The notes: generated from the sequence alone by a model not told the origin. A stretch of 64,000 nucleotides of DNA from Hyparrhenia diplandra (GCA_015847255.1 JADLZK010004649.1:124001-188000), one strand, 5' to 3'. Shown: positions 35,941 to 48,935, numbered from the stretch's first letter. Program-made: numbers and translations.

Positions 35941-38269
35941 GGATCTCAAATATTAATTACATGATTCCTCCATGTGTAGAGAATAAAATAATAATTCACT
36001 TAGTCATGAGGTACATTGACGTGCACTAGTAAGTGGTCTTAATTCATTAGATTTTAATGGTCACACATGTACTTCATTCATTTATGTAAGCCATCTGTTT
36101 GCTCTTGGTATTGCTAACTAACATAATTATTTATGTAAAAACCTCTTGGTATTGCAAACTGACTTAATTATTTATGTGAAAGCATCTGTTTGCTCTTTAT
36201 GTAAAACTATTTCATTGTGATATTACAATACTACACTAATTAACTACTCTTCAGTGTCCTTTAACAAATTTCTACGTGAAATGTTTTCCTTAAAATGTTA
36301 CAAAAAAAATTAAAGAATAGGAAAACAATATACTTCGTATAGATGTACACTTCCTTATGTTTCTCCTTTCCTTATATTGGAAAGTGTCTTATTTTTCAGC
36401 TCTTCAGAAATGTTCTAATACCCTTTAAATACTGCATATATGTCTGCAAAAGAAAGGATCTGCGCTCCCCACCCCACCCCCTAACCCTCCACCCAATGGC
36501 CTTGATCAGCATACCATCCGACCAAAAATGCTTGGTGCCATGAGTGAGTGAATTCTCACATACAATAGCTTGTAATTCTGGATAGAACAGTGTCAAGGAT
36601 GGTACACATAATATCGGGTTCAGCTGTGCTACATGAATATTACACTGGCCATTTATTTATACACAAGAACATCAGTCATATCAAGAATAGTTTGTCAAGC
36701 ATGTCATTTTAGATTTTTTACATTCGTGGTTTGTATATCTAGCGAACATTATGTGCCCAAAGGGTCAAAATAACCTATAATTTTGAATGTAGGGACCAGT
36801 ACACAACACCACTTATTATCTAAAGAGTGAAGTGCCCTGTGCATCCTTACAATTTTTAGCATTCCCAAATAGGACCATAAACTTTAAATTTGAGATTATC
36901 TGGATCATTTTAAATGGAGAACTTCAAAAGTTAAAGGACCTAGAAGACCGTTTTAGAGTTTACGGATCAAAAGGGAATATAGAAAAGTTTAGGGACCCAC
37001 GCACTACAGGGGAACCCCTCGTTGCCGAGCGCCGTAGTCTTTGCCGAGAGCCTGTCAGTTTTATATAAATATAAAATAGAGAGTTACCATGTGGTTGGCG
37101 TCGACCATGCTGTACATGCGTGAAATAGGGCCGTCGCCATTGCTCACTTGTGGTCAGGACCAAGGGAACATTGAGGAGAGATGCTTGCATCACGGCCGCC
37201 CGTCTTGTTTGTATATATCTCTCCTATTCTAATGAGTGATTCATAAGCAGCTAAGCACAGCACCACAGATCTGTATATATAGGAGAACTGGAACACCAGC
37301 TAGCAAATCAGCATACGCAAGTCCTACCACTAGAAAAACAAATGTAACAGTTGCAATATCCCCTTGTTTTATATTGCAAACATGGAAAAAAATACATAAT
37401 AATTCTCGAGCTAAGAGACAAAGGTTTAGAGTCAAAACACAAGCTCTGCTCAGAGTCTTAGATGAACTCTTGATAAGTAAAAACTGCCCCCCTTCGAGAG
37501 AGCAGGGATCAGTTGGATGTTAAATATATTGCTTTGCTCATCAAGCTGCTCATTAAGCTTTTAATAGGATCATCAATTGGAGATGTGATGAAAAAGAATA
37601 TAATACCTAACGAAATGACTAGCCTCTTAGGATCGTACTGTACGTATTCCAAGCAGAGAGATGAGAAAATGAGTTTAACTTATTTTTCTGTTCTCGTTGC
37701 CAAAAAAACAATAATCGACTCATTAATTATGGTTATCGTTTTCTCAAAAAGCATTTTCAAATGAAACTGAACTTATGTCTACACACACATCTCTTCGTCT
37801 AGAAGTTTCTCTGTGTCTAATTGTCTTTGGCAAAAGAAATATCGCCAACAAATATTATTCGATCAGTATGAGCTATATTAACTTCTAACTTTTGCATGCA
37901 ACTGCATTTTTTTGCCCCTGGTAATTGTTTCCATTTAGCACAAAATACCGATAGAGGCTAGCCATGGTTGGTAGAGAGTCCACTGGTGTGGCTCTAAGAT
38001 TCCTTTAAACATTCCTACAAGGTTCGAATAATAATATTCTCTAGAGGATAGCCCCAGCTCCCTGGTGGAGCTCTCAATTCAAGTTCTTCCAATTAACTTA
38101 ATTAGGGCCATGTACAAATCTTGCAAATGATTATTATGTTATCATGGTAGTTTTTTAAAAAAACATTTTTGTGGAAAACATTTTATCATAGTATTTAAGA
38201 ATGCAGCCTGTGACATAAAATTTACATGGATCAATAAGAATAAAATCTGAAAAGTCAAGATTTAGGTTG
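35941..38269. other. Intergenic, AT-rich, one CACTA fragment
   Basis: No gene is supported. Around 37003-37060 the sequence CACTACAGGGGAACCCC followed by TTGCCGAGCG and TTTGCCGAGAG marks an end fragment of the TTTGCCGAGTG CACTA family also seen at 57.8-63.2 kb. The rest has only short open frames without domains. Confidence 0.45.
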
Positions 38270-38646
38270 AGGACATCATAAGATGGGGAGAGGGAGACAG
38301 GAGAGAGGCGCCGGGAGAGGGGCGCCACCGCGGGCCACCCCCACGGGTCGTGGACGAGGAGAGGGAGAGGGGTGCCGCCATGGATAGAGAGAGGCGAAGT
38401 GGATACTGGACAGATTTGGGGACTAGATACGACTGTGGTGGAGAGAGACTGGAGTGGTGAGTGAAAAACTTAATGTCATGAATATATACAAGTGCATTCA
38501 TTTACCATGGCGGGCTTTTTATAAGAATGCCACAGTTAATTAAAAAACCACCACAGTAAATTGAGCCATTAACTATGGAGGTTTTTAAAAAACCCTCCAC
38601 GGTTAATAAAATGGAAATACCTTGTAAAAGATTTATTGTAGTAGTG
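38270..38646 (-). mobile_element. Truncated CACTA element with promoter-like module
   Basis: The right end reads CACTACTACAATAAATC on the minus strand and is followed by CCACGG/CGGGC-type subterminal motifs. On the minus strand a TATA-like GTATATATTC near 38485 precedes a CT-rich leader and ATGGCGGCACC (about 38381). The other end was not found, so it is probably truncated near 38.27 kb. Confidence 0.6.
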
Positions 38647-39120
38647 AAAAGAATGATGGTGGTTGTTACCCGCATCTATTTTAATTGGCTCCGCGTTAGC
38701 TCCAAAATAGTTGCTAGTGCTTCACTTTTCTCTCCGTTTACAGATGCCATGTCAGGCCGTACCTAGTACCGAGCCTCAAATTGCTAGTTGTTGGGGATGC
38801 CCTAACAACCATGCATACTGCAGCTTCGCATTATTCCACCATCGTCTACAAGCCTACAAGTGGGCTCCTTCAGCCATCCAGCAGAGACGCACATATAGCG
38901 ATCCATCAAAGGTATCGCCTCTCCTTCAGTTACGGCGCATGGGCCCACTCAGTCTCTAGCGAGGTGCAAGCGCGGCACCCTGCAACAATGGTGCGCATGC
39001 GCTGGATCCGACGAGGGTTTGCAAATTGCAGTGGCACATCAAAGGATTAGACGGGTCCTGTGGATTCGCTCAGCTATCCCCATTTGTTTCCTAACTTCTT
39101 TAAATCATGATTTGCACAAG
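38647..39120. other. No recognised feature
   Basis: Moderate-GC sequence with overlapping short open frames and no domain or clear repeat. Confidence 0.4.
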
Positions 39121-39584
39121 CATGTTGTCAAGAACATAGGATCCATGACGATAGCGTCTTCTCCGGTGAGGTTATACCCCTCTACCGCAGACTTGATTCT
39201 AGGGTAGCAGCCTAGGTGCTTGAGAGTCATTGGGAGAGAGAGATTGGTTTGATAATTCATTTCTTAACCCTCAACATCCTAATTACAAAGATATTTAGGC
39301 CATTCTGCCAAAACAGCTAGGGGCTAATTAAATGATCCTGAATCTGAGGCCAAGACTAGCTCTTCTTTCCTCTTTGTCGCACACCTGATCAATGCCTCCT
39401 TCTAGCCACTCGTCTGATCAGCATGCATGGTGACCGTGGCTCTAAAATAGGTGTGGCTCCTTTCCTTCTATTCTTGGCACCCTCATCTCTCCTCTGATTG
39501 CTCCATGCCTTTCTTGCTGCTGGTTGAATGGTGACCACACTCTACGGTGCCCATGACATCTCCCCCTCCCTTGAGGACCAGCTC

Positions 39585-39750
39585 GCCCTCGAGCTGCGTC
39601 ATCGATAGCGGAAGAGGAACGACTTAAGGTTAAGCCTGCACCAGCTCGTCCCTCGAGCTGCAGTGATCGATAGCGGAAGAGGAACGACTTAAGGTTAAGC
39701 CTGCAAAATTGGAGAGCAGAAGAGGAACAACTTAAGGTTAAGCCTATTAC
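39585..39750. repeat. Short tandem repeat in the gag-only element
   Basis: About two and a half copies of a roughly 68-base unit containing CTCGAGCTGC, GATAGCGGAAGAGGAACGA and CTTAAGGTTAAGCCT, next to the purine tract. Confidence 0.75.
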
Positions 39751-40012
39751 ATCTCGGCTTACCTCTCTTTTTTAAGACTAAAATGAAAAATAAATTTGAA
39801 ACTAAAATATAAAATAAATGTAGGCGACAACTATATCCTCCTGGATCCCATGGAAAGCGTTGAATCGCAGGTGTCATGTCAAACGAAGGGAGGACGTAGC
39901 AGCCAGCATGTTCGCTGGTCGCCAAATGAGACAGCCAATGTAGTTTGTGGCACAGATTGAACCTCATGTGGTGCCTGCCCCTGCACGGCGATGGTTGGTG
40001 CTAGTAGGCACC

Positions 40013-40640
40013 CTATCTCGAACGTAGCAGAAAATATAGGCGGGCTCGAGTGGCTGATCGCGCACTGCAGTGATGATTTGAACAACATGTGCATCTTCCG
40101 TATCGTCCGCCGAACAAGGAAGCCGCACCCTGCGGCTTGCAGGCGCACCGCGGCCTGCTCCTGTGATGACAGCCATGGGATGGCCCTGGAGACCACCGCA
40201 AGGTGCTTCTCCCTGCCAAGGGATTGTACCCGCCAGCGTGCCAGGAATCCACGCGCTGCTGCTGTAGGCGTGTTGCCGCGCAGTCTTCACGCGCGCGGCT
40301 TTCTCCGTGAGCAGCGCAAGGATGCGCTACAGCTGTGTGTGGATACCGGGCCGAGCCGGGCGCTGAAGGCATCCGTGGCTGCTGGAGATCCGAAGTGCAG
40401 GCACAACAACTCGGTGAAGCGACGCCATGTCGGGTGCCCTCATCCTGTACATGGAGAAACCAAACCCGGGCGTCATCTTCTAGATGACAGGAAGCCATCC
40501 ACACCTTTTCTTCCGCCATGATGCGCTCCCGATGGAAGTATGACTCGCAACAGTTGATAAAGATGTGGGGGTCGGGTTTACCATCGTAGCGTGGAAAATC
40601 CTGCTTCTAGAAGCGCGATGCACAATCCATTGAAGGTAAA
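40013..40640 (-). pseudogene. Ty3-type gag fragment
   Basis: Minus-strand frames give FHATM/FPRYDGKPDPHIF, then RIMAEEKVWMASCHLEDDARVW, matching the start of the Retrotrans_gag domain (usually FPxFDGxGDP...F...EKVWLASYHLEGxAQxW). The match fades after about 40450 and a frame change lies near 40520-40560. It is the only coding remnant in this LTR element. Confidence 0.75.
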
Positions 40641-41426
40641 TGGCAGTGGGGTGGTTGGCGCGGGTAACTGGAGGGGGTGGTTGGCGGCAGTGGATGTTGG
40701 TGATGATGAGCGGGAGCGAGCGTGATACCAAGTTTTCATGAACCTAGGATCCATGACAATAGTGTCTTCTCCGATGAGGTTATACCCCTCTACCGCAGGC
40801 TTGATTCTAGGGTAGCAGCCCTAGGCGTTTGAGAGTAATTGGGAGAGAGAGATTGGTTTGATAATTCATTGCTTAACCCTCAACATCCTAATTACAAAGA
40901 TATATAGGCCATTCGGCCGAGACAGCTAGCGGCCAAATGATCCTGAATCTAAAGCCAAGACCAGCTCTTCTTTCCTCTTTGCCGCACACCTGATCAACGC
41001 CTCCTTCTAGCCACTCGTCTGATCAGCATGCATGGTGATCGTGGCTCTAGAATAGGTGTGGCTCCTTTCCTTCTATTCTTGGCGCCCTCATCTCTCCTCC
41101 GATTGCTCCATGCCTTTCTTGCTGCTGGTTGCATGGTGACCGCACCCTACGGACACATGTAAGCAAAGGTAGACTGGCTCCCCGCCTCCAAAAATCATAT
41201 TTGGCCGTCATGGAAACATGTACTGGTGTAGTGCTGTTATGTGAGTGATCTGCATTCACATAATATTCAACAAATAATTGGTGTCCACGTCGATGCTAAA
41301 CCAAACCGTGGCTCTAGTACCAAATGATGTAACATACACTAATATGGTAAACGCCAATGCAACGGACTTATCCAACTATGTAGACACTACCAACTACAAA
41401 GAGTACGTCACACGCCAATGCAAGGG

Positions 41427-41766
41427 ACTTATCCTGTCTGGTGCTGTGCTGTCATCATGTATTCTTTTTCAGACACAGGTTTGATAGGTGAAATAGGTCA
41501 ACGGTAGGCAAATTAAGTTATGTAAATAATTCACCAAAACAAAATCGACTAGATCCTCCCAAATCGATGCCTTCCTCCTCTTGGCTGTGCCGTGACAATT
41601 TCCGACATCATGAAGGGTCTGTGTTGTGGGATTTTTCTGTGAAATAACAGACTTCATCAAACGTGTGGAAGAACTCCATGATTTTTCTAGACGTGGATGA
41701 CTTGTAAACTTCATATCGAATTTTGGATTACGGTGACTTCACCATCAATTTCTGGTTTTGATTGAT
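41427..41766 (-). repeat. Dispersed duplicate, copy 1, with decayed frame
   Basis: It matches 45561-45896 in the same orientation over about 340 bases. On the minus strand both copies begin ATGAAGTTTACAAGTCA and share FFHTFDEVCY and EKSH codons in one reading phase, but this copy shifts frame. No known family was recognised. The rest of 41161-42353 has no gene. Confidence 0.6.
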
Positions 41767-42357
41767 AATTTTTTTATATGGTTATGGTTGGTATATTTCC
41801 CAGTTTCTTGAAAATGGCCTCAATTTTGGAGACAGACCACATCATCAAATACCATTAGAAATGGGCGAATTGATTTTCATTAGCGTGCATAGATGGATTT
41901 CTGCTAGAAATGAATTGAAATGGAAAAATTTAAAATTTTGAGAAAAAAATAATCTAATACTTTTAGTAGCCAACTTGTTATCAAGTTAATACACTGGCAG
42001 CCTCTGAACTTGTGGTTCCATGTCACTTAGGTCACGAACTCAAAAAACCGAAATCTATAAACCAGAACTTCTTAGGTCATGTACACCGTAAATTCATCTC
42101 CAACCTTCAGCAGGTGCAGTATATGATCAGATCTAAAACTGCAAAGTTAATAGTTTTTTCATCGTTTGAGCTTGCATATTGGCGGATCTAAAATTTTAAC
42201 TCAGGGTATGCCGTACAAAAAAATATCTCATACACGATTCTATTAGAGAATTTGGCGACTCAGTAAGTGTAATTAGGTGTATAGGCACTAAAAAATATCT
42301 CATACACGTATATACACGGTATTTCGCTGGATCGCAGGGTATGCACCGCATACCTGG

Positions 42358-43346
42358 TGTTGGGGAGGCCGTAAAGATGGCCACCCCTACCGTCGGCCCT
42401 CGGGAGAGGAGCCATGAAGGCCCAGGTCGGAGGTGGCCTAAAAAGGTTGGGGTTTCGGTTTCGATGGCCGAAAGACCTCGGATTCGCCATCGGGACCCGA
42501 TGGCTCCGAGAGTCCGCGGGGCGGGAGCACGGGTTGCGGGATCGAAGGCTCGGCGTTTCGTAGCTCACGGACGAAGGCGGAGACATTCGGCCGAGATAGT
42601 CCTGAAGCGTGACCGCACGCCCGACCTCTGCGGTGGTCGCCGCTAGTAGAAGGACGAAAGCTATGCATTCGCCTTGAAAGGCCGAATCTTTGGGGATTTC
42701 GTCCTCAATGGACATCTAAGGGGGATCACGTGAGTAAGGACGAAGGCAGAGGTATGCGTCTAACATGACGGATACTCATGCTTTTCGCTCCCGACGCTGG
42801 GTCGCGCTCGCACTCACCGGAGCCGCCAGACGTTTCGTCCTCAATGGCCGCCCGAGGGGATCACGCGAGAGGGGACGAAGGCAACGACATTACGCCAGGC
42901 ATGCCGAATGCTGGCGCTTTCGCCCTGAATCCGTGGGCCGAGCCTTAACCCTACGTGGCGGCGGATGGCTTTCACCGGGAGGAGAGCCATTGCTTTCGAC
43001 CACTCAGCCGGAGGAGTTGCTTGATGAATGTCTTTTAATGTCATCTTGCAGGTGCTTGTGGTCCGACGCCGAACACCCGACGTGGGATGGTGGGACCGCG
43101 AGGCGAGAAAATACCGCTCTACCCTTGGTCGCCGGCGGGAAGTACGGGGATCAAAGGTTGGTAGGAGGGCAAAATCGGAATTGTAAGAGTCTACGGACTA
43201 TAAATAGACCCCAAGGGGCGTTGTAAAGACAGACCGGAAATTAATGGAAAGAGAGTTCTAGTTTCATACACCTTTGTGTGTCCACTTTAGTCTAGTTGAG
43301 TGATTCGTCCCTGCCAGGGGTAGCCTACTTCTGGGCTACACCAACA
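42358..43346 (+). mobile_element. Solo LTR
   Basis: 989 bases starting TGTTGGGG and ending CACCAACA, with CTGG on both sides (42354-42357, 43347-43350). CTATAAATAG at about 43198 is a good TATA box, and the sequence after it (GGGCGTTGTAAAG...) looks like the start of an LTR transcript. No internal retrotransposon sequence adjoins it, so it probably arose by LTR-LTR recombination. Its flanks (GGCGGATCTA at about 42181, TAGAGCCGCC at about 43361) may be ends of an older small inverted-repeat element it entered. Confidence 0.65.
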
Positions 43347-43350
43347 CTGG

Positions 43351-44290
43351 CACACCCTGTAGAGCCGCCACTTAGGTGCCCACACATTCATCATTATCTC
43401 TCTTTCCACTGATGGTTGTTGGTCACTGCTAAATCTACGAGTTTAGCTCAATGACACACCCTTTTAAATTATTTTGGAGACCTATAAATTGAACTCTACA
43501 TGTCTTTTCTCAAGGATTTTTTTTTTCCTGATCTCTTGGAGTATTTGATAGAGGAAGGTGATTTTATCTTCAGGGACAAAGAACAAATTTATCATGTCTT
43601 GAAAGTTTCTTTAAATCATCTTAGCAAAGAGCCTACTTCAAAAATTCTCTATGACCCGTAAGGGTAATTTGTAAGTCTGGCATTTCAGTTATTTTATATG
43701 ATATATAACCAGGATTGGAAACCCTGGTATTTTTCTAAATATAAGTGGAGTTGCATGCATGAACTACCAAATAAAGGCCTAAGCAGCATATAAGTATCGT
43801 TAGGGTGACAAACTGGAAATAGTGTTGATGCCTCAAGCTGATATGGATTATGGAGTGACTGAGTTAAGAAGGGTTGCTATGATTTGGCACATATTTATTT
43901 AACAATTCCTAGTAATCCAGACTGACGTGTAGATAGGCTTGTAATATTTGAAAATAATGGCCCTATATATTGATAGCTCACTGTCAACGTATGCAGACAG
44001 AAAAAATATCAAGGAACGAAACAACCACTCTAGATTGCATAAATTTCTCCTTTGTTAGAAATCATTGGAGGAACCTGAGTTTGTTGATCTCATGCGACAA
44101 GCAAAGATTGTAGACCCTACAATATAATGTCTGCAGACATGGTGCATGGTACGGTAGAAGTAATTTGGGAGTTTGTGCCTCACAGAGTATTTCTGTACAA
44201 AGGTAAAACCTGACACCACAGCCTCAGTTTTGAAAAACCCCGATATCCATGATTTGGATTCAAAAGAAGCGCCACCATGTTCACTGAGAA
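43351..44290. other. No recognised gene
   Basis: AT-rich sequence with short frames only. No domain, repeat or RNA gene was recognised. Confidence 0.4.
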
Positions 44291-45060
44291 ATCTAGACAT
44301 TACAAGATTAATAGGAAAAAAAAAAACAGTACGGACCGTTGGAGTTGTGATGGTCTAATTGCCCAAATTAAATATTGTTTGGGAAAACAAGAAAATAATA
44401 TACAACGTTACATTTTATGACAATCTAACAAATGAGAGTAAATGGTGTATCGATCCATATCAAATACAAGAACCACAATTTTCTAGATTTTATGAGGATC
44501 TGACGGATAAGAATATGTACAGGGATTATTGGACGAATGAGCAAAAAACATGCAGCATGGATTTTATGATGATCCACTACCAACAATACATAAAGTGTCG
44601 ATGTAAGATATAAAGCCTATAAATTAAAAGATTAATAAAACAAGAAACATAGTCTATTGAATTTTGTGGTCCTAACGGTCAAAAATAAATAGAGTATCCA
44701 TGTGAAATATTAGTCTAGAAATTACGAGGTTAATCGCAAAAAAAAGAAAAGAATATACATAATTGCTTTTATGATAACCTAATGGCCGATAATAAACACT
44801 AGTAACGAAAATCTTTTTGCGTGGCGGGCAGGGAATTTCTGTGGCGGGCAAACAATGTGCCCGCCACGGAAAAGTTCTTCTACCATCACGCAAAAATCAT
44901 TTCGTTGCTAATCATTTAGATTGCTAGTGAAATAGAGTAAAAATTCAAATTGAAGGCCTGGAAATTACAAGATTAAATCAAGAAAAGGAAAATTATCACC
45001 ATTAGTTTTAGGATCAAATAACGGTCGAGAATAAATAGAGTTTTTTTAGAAAAGGGAAGT
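44290..45060. repeat. Decayed tandem repeat
   Basis: Recurring blocks of GAAATTAC(A/G)AG(A/G)TTAAT, an A-rich tract, TTTTATGA(C/T)AA(C/T)CTAA and (A/G)ATAATAAATAGAG appear three to four times with large indels. The plus-strand frame 44359-44613 lies within it and is not a convincing gene. Confidence 0.45.
44797..44929. mobile_element. Very short CACTA derivative
   Basis: 133 bases from CACTAGTAACGAAAATC to CTAGTG, with AAA on both sides. It keeps three GTGGCGGGC/GCCCGCCAC motifs and GCGTGGCGGGC close to the end, like the 34.7 kb element. The right terminus is uncertain because the inverted match weakens after 44910. Confidence 0.55.
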
Positions 45061-45560
45061 ATGCATAAATGCAAATGGAATCTTTCATAAGTGGTAGTCA
45101 ATTTCATGTTAGTTAGATGATGTCAAGGAACCAATTTCACCAATACTTGGTCCGGTGGAAATTAGAATATAGCACTCCGATTAGCAGCCTATATTGTATC
45201 TGGCCTCTGTGGCCCATATATGGTCATAATTGTCACGTTTCTTATCACCATGAATCATTAGGAGGCTGAGGGCCTGCATATAATCATTTTTGTTCTAAAC
45301 GTAGCACCTTCTCCTTCACGGAAAGGGCATATTGGACGTGGAACATGAAATTTTATTGCATGTGTACGTGGACAGTAAGCAGATTTTATTGCAACAGGAG
45401 AGTGGAACCAATGTCTACGATGGGGTGGTTCTGGGTGTCCTCAGCATATGGAGTCACTGCACCATAGCGTAAAAAATGGACCCAATGGAATCGCTAAAAG
45501 TCTCTATAGTTACAGTCAGTTAGTAGTCGCTTAAACATTTGTAGTCAGTATCAGTATCGC

Positions 45561-45896
45561 GACTTATCCTGTCTGATGCTGTCAGTGGAAGAGGTAAACG
45601 GAAGGCAAATTAAGTTAAGCAACAACCTTATCGTGTGCAATAATTCTCAAAAAACAAAATCGACCAGATTCTCCCAAATCGATGCTTTCTTCCTGCAGGC
45701 TGTGCCGCGACAATCTCCGACATCACGGAGGGACGTGTGATGTGGGATTTTTCTGTCACATAACAGACTTCATCAAAAGTGTGGAAGAAGGATAAGGTTT
45801 TTTCTTGATGTGTTTGACTTGTAAACTTCATATAGAATTAGGAGAAGGGCCCATTATTACCGTGACTACAACATCAATTTTTCGTTTTGTTTCTGG
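45561..45896 (-). repeat. Dispersed duplicate, copy 2, with longer open frame
   Basis: Partner of 41427-41766. The minus-strand frame 45831-45628 (67 codons) reads FFHTFDEVCYVTEKSH and GRKHRFGRIW. It ends directly against the CACTA-type block at 45897. Function unknown; it could be a captured exon copied within the locus. Between 45065 and 45560 I see no feature. Confidence 0.55.
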
Positions 45897-47345
45897 TGTA
45901 GTTACACTACCGGTTTGTTTGTCATTCACTGTCGGACCCATGCCAACCGGCGTTTTTATAAAAAAAAATTAAAATTTTGAATTTATTCGTGGAATTCAGC
46001 TCTTTTTAATTCCCTACACGCATCAGATATACATTAAAATTGACAAAGCATTACATGGTTCAACGGTTACATACAACTAACTCCGCCTAATGTTCTACGA
46101 AAGTGAGCCTAGGACAATAGCCATAAATGAAATCATGATATCTTTCATAGGCCAAGTCGCAATTCTCATAATCTTGATATATATGGAGAGAGGCTTCTCA
46201 TCAATCTCCAAGGCTGGTTGATAGTCAAAGTTTTCACCATAGTACGCCCTGAAAGCTTCAACGTCGGTCTTGTATTTTCTGTAACAATTACCAGGGTAGC
46301 CAGAGACTTGAGTAGAGCAATCTTCCCAGGTTCAATAGATCCCGGCACGTGACCAACATGCACTACATACCACAACGTGGTTTCAAATACATGTAACCAA
46401 AATAGGATGTTAATGTTATGTCATTCAGAAATGTTCTATAGTAAGAAAACTTCAAGTCTTACATATTTAATTTCAATATCCAAACTGGATTTTGAACACC
46501 ACAAACTCATAAATTTCAACATCTATCTCATTTCAATCACACTTTGAGCATTAGTATGTCTTCAACCATGCTGTAAATGACCATAATGTTGAACTGTTTG
46601 AAAGCAAAATCTAAATAGAAAAGGGAAAAAACAGGTTGGATTATCAATACGGGCATTGCAACGAACAACTCAAAGGCAGTGATCGACGCACTCACCGAGC
46701 TTCCGTGCGCTCCGTGCGCCCTTGTCTTGTCTTGGCGGTGTGAGACGCAGCGCCCAAGAAGGAAATAGAGGACGCGGATGGGGCGTTGCTCGCGTAATCG
46801 GGGAGTTCGAGGTCGCGCGTGCACGGCGTCATGCCAAGAGGGGATGGCGTGAGGCTGCAGACGGTGGTGCGGTGTAGCGGCGGTCCTCCATCGACGATGA
46901 GGAAGAACAAGTGGGCACGGCGAGGCGAGAACAATGACGAATTAGGTATCATTCGCATAGGCAAAATCTCGAAGAACTAAAGGGCTAATTAGTTCTCACC
47001 GTGGAAGGGCGCAGGACGCCGGCGCGGTGTTGGGGACGTCGGAGAAGAAGAGAGTGGCGGGGGCACAGTAGGGGGCGATGAACGACTGCGACGTGTGTGG
47101 TGCTGGTGGTGCTCTGTCGGCGGCGCTGGTGGGGAACGAATGGCGCGGGGTGGAAATGACCTAGGAAAATTTCAGCTCGCCGTGCGAGTCAATATATATC
47201 GTCAAGGCTGGAACAAATGGCACGAGGTTCAAATGACTAGTGAAATTTCACCTCGCGCACCCATATCTATAGTTAATCACTGGCGGTTGCGCAGTAGCAC
47301 CGGCAGTGTTATAATAAAGGTTCACTGCCGGGTCTAAACGTCGAC
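45897..47345. mobile_element. Decayed second copy of the 17-19.8 kb CACTA family
   Basis: From ACACTACCGGTTTGTTTGTC the sequence follows 17527 onward, through the pseudogene region, the TTGAGCATTAGTAT block and the GC-rich part up to about 47140. Subterminal-type motifs (CACTGCCGGG, CCGGCAGTG) recur at 47298-47345. Neither true terminus was found, and more motifs of the kind lie at 48811-48935, so the element may be split by later insertions. Confidence 0.7.
46109..46378 (-). pseudogene. RNase H1 N-like domain, second copy, frameshifted
   Basis: Same minus-strand start WYVVHVGHVPG and the same order of blocks as 17729-18028. One base is missing after CCGGGA, shifting the frame, and about 30 bases are lost from the hydrophobic tail. 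The stop seen in the first copy is absent here, so the two copies decayed independently. Confidence 0.65.
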
Positions 47346-48810
47346 TGGCCCGACAGTGATCAGACATTGTTGCCACCTACCATCGCTCATGGTGATAAGA
47401 CACTGTTGCCACCTATGACCACTCACGGTGGCCACTCAATCCACCTACCACCGCCTATTAAAACTGTCCCGTGCAGAGAGCAATCGATGGAGTTGCATAT
47501 ATGGCGAAACGTGCGCCGACTGATCTCTTCTGTTATTTGCCCATTTTCCTATCCACATATATGGCCTCTATTTGGGAGAATGCCCTCCACATAAACAATT
47601 TATTATGGGTAGACAGTGTATACAACAGGTACTACAAGGGTGTTTTTGAAGATTAAGCTACAACGTTGCTTACTGAAGCTGGGTGTCATGCTCGTGCAAT
47701 GCCATTGTTACACGGACCTCCGGAAGATGGAAAGCAGGAGCCAAGTACCATGCATTCTTGTGCTTCCTCACTGGGAGATGAGCCCCCTCAACTGTAGATC
47801 GTCTCCTGTCGGGCCTTTGCCGACACGAAGAGAGACATTGGTTTTTCATAGGGGTCTCCCATCCGCCTTAATTCGAGTAAGCATAACAGGTAGCATTGTA
47901 TATAACCACCTCGGGCATAGGTGCTAGAAGGGTGTTTTTGTGGTGGTTATTTCTTAATGTACAGTGTTGAACTATCAATTAATTGTAATACATTTGTGAA
48001 GCATGTATAATCCCACAATGTAGAAATGTCTTGACTTTTTACAACCATGTACACCAAAATTATGCCCCCCACACAAGATCTTAGGTTTCTCCGATCGATA
48101 TTTTTATTTTTAGATTTTCCTAGGTGATAAATGCGGTAGAAGAAGGTTAGTAAGCTTGCAAATGTATGAATTTTGCAGCAACCTACACATTGAATTGCCT
48201 CCTAGGGCACAAGAGACCATGTGGAAAATTTTGGCACCTCTCCGGCTCTGTTAGTGGGTAACCCTAGTTCAACCTATAATTACTTGGTAGCGACGCGTAG
48301 AAATTCAATTAGCTAAAAAAAATACCAAACCTTATCCGAAAAATCACAAACTTCGTGGTTCCTTCACACATAGCATGTGCACGTCTAAGAAAAAGTTTGA
48401 GGCCGAGACGGCACCGGAACGAAGATGACCCAACAAAGCTTATGGATGTAGGTTTGTAGACACGCTTCCGATGAAAGGGGTCATGTACCATTGTAAAGCA
48501 TGTATAATCCCACAATATAGAAATGTCTTGAATATTTTGTTTACAACCATGTACACCCAAATTATGCCCGCACACAAGATCTTAGGTTTTTCTAATCGAT
48601 ATTTTTATTATTAGATTTTTCTAGGTGATAAAAGCGATATAAGAAGTTTTTAATTACAGTTTGCAAACCTATGAATTTTTTGTAGCAACCTACACATTGA
48701 ATTGCCTCCTAGGGAACATGAGACCACGTGGAAAATTATGATGGAGAGAGTAGGTGTCAAATGACACTACTTATGAAGAATCACAAAGTGTCATGTGTAT
48801 TACATGGAAG
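47346..48810. repeat. Intergenic with a local duplication
   Basis: About 235 bases at 48000-48232 recur at 48500-48740 (shared blocks CATGTATAATCCCACAAT, CACACAAGATCTTAGG, ATTGAATTGCCTCCTAGGG). No gene is recognised. The frame at 47616-47927 has no known domain. Confidence 0.6.
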
Positions 48811-48935
48811 GCTCATCACTATCGGTTTCTTATTTTCAAACCGGTAGTGTAGTCTCTTTTTTCACCGCCGGTGCTCTATTAACATCCGGCAGTGATTTAT
48901 TCCAAACCGAAAGTGTAGTCTCTTTTACTAACATG
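48811..48935. repeat. CACTA subterminal-type repeats
   Basis: ATCACTATCGG, AACCGGTAGTGTAGTCTC, CCGGCAGTG and AACCGAAAGTGTAGTCTC occur within 125 bases, as in the ends of the 17 kb element. Probably a broken element end. Confidence 0.55.

Larger units (their letters stand above)
39126..41155 (-). mobile_element. Small non-autonomous Ty3-type LTR element
   Basis: LTRs of about 425 bases (39126-39553, 40734-41155) are flanked by the 5 bp duplication CATGT (39121-39125, 41156-41160). On the minus strand a TTGGTATCA primer-site-like sequence follows the 5' LTR at about 40722-40730, and AAGGGAGGGGGAGATG (39556-39571) is the purine tract before the 3' LTR. The interior of about 1.2 kb keeps part of gag but no polymerase. 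Confidence 0.88.

Noticed and set aside
35007..36029. 340-codon open frame
   Set aside because: Runs over the CACTA terminus into AT-rich flank, is very GC-biased in its first two thirds and is paralleled by long frames in other phases and strands; no domain.
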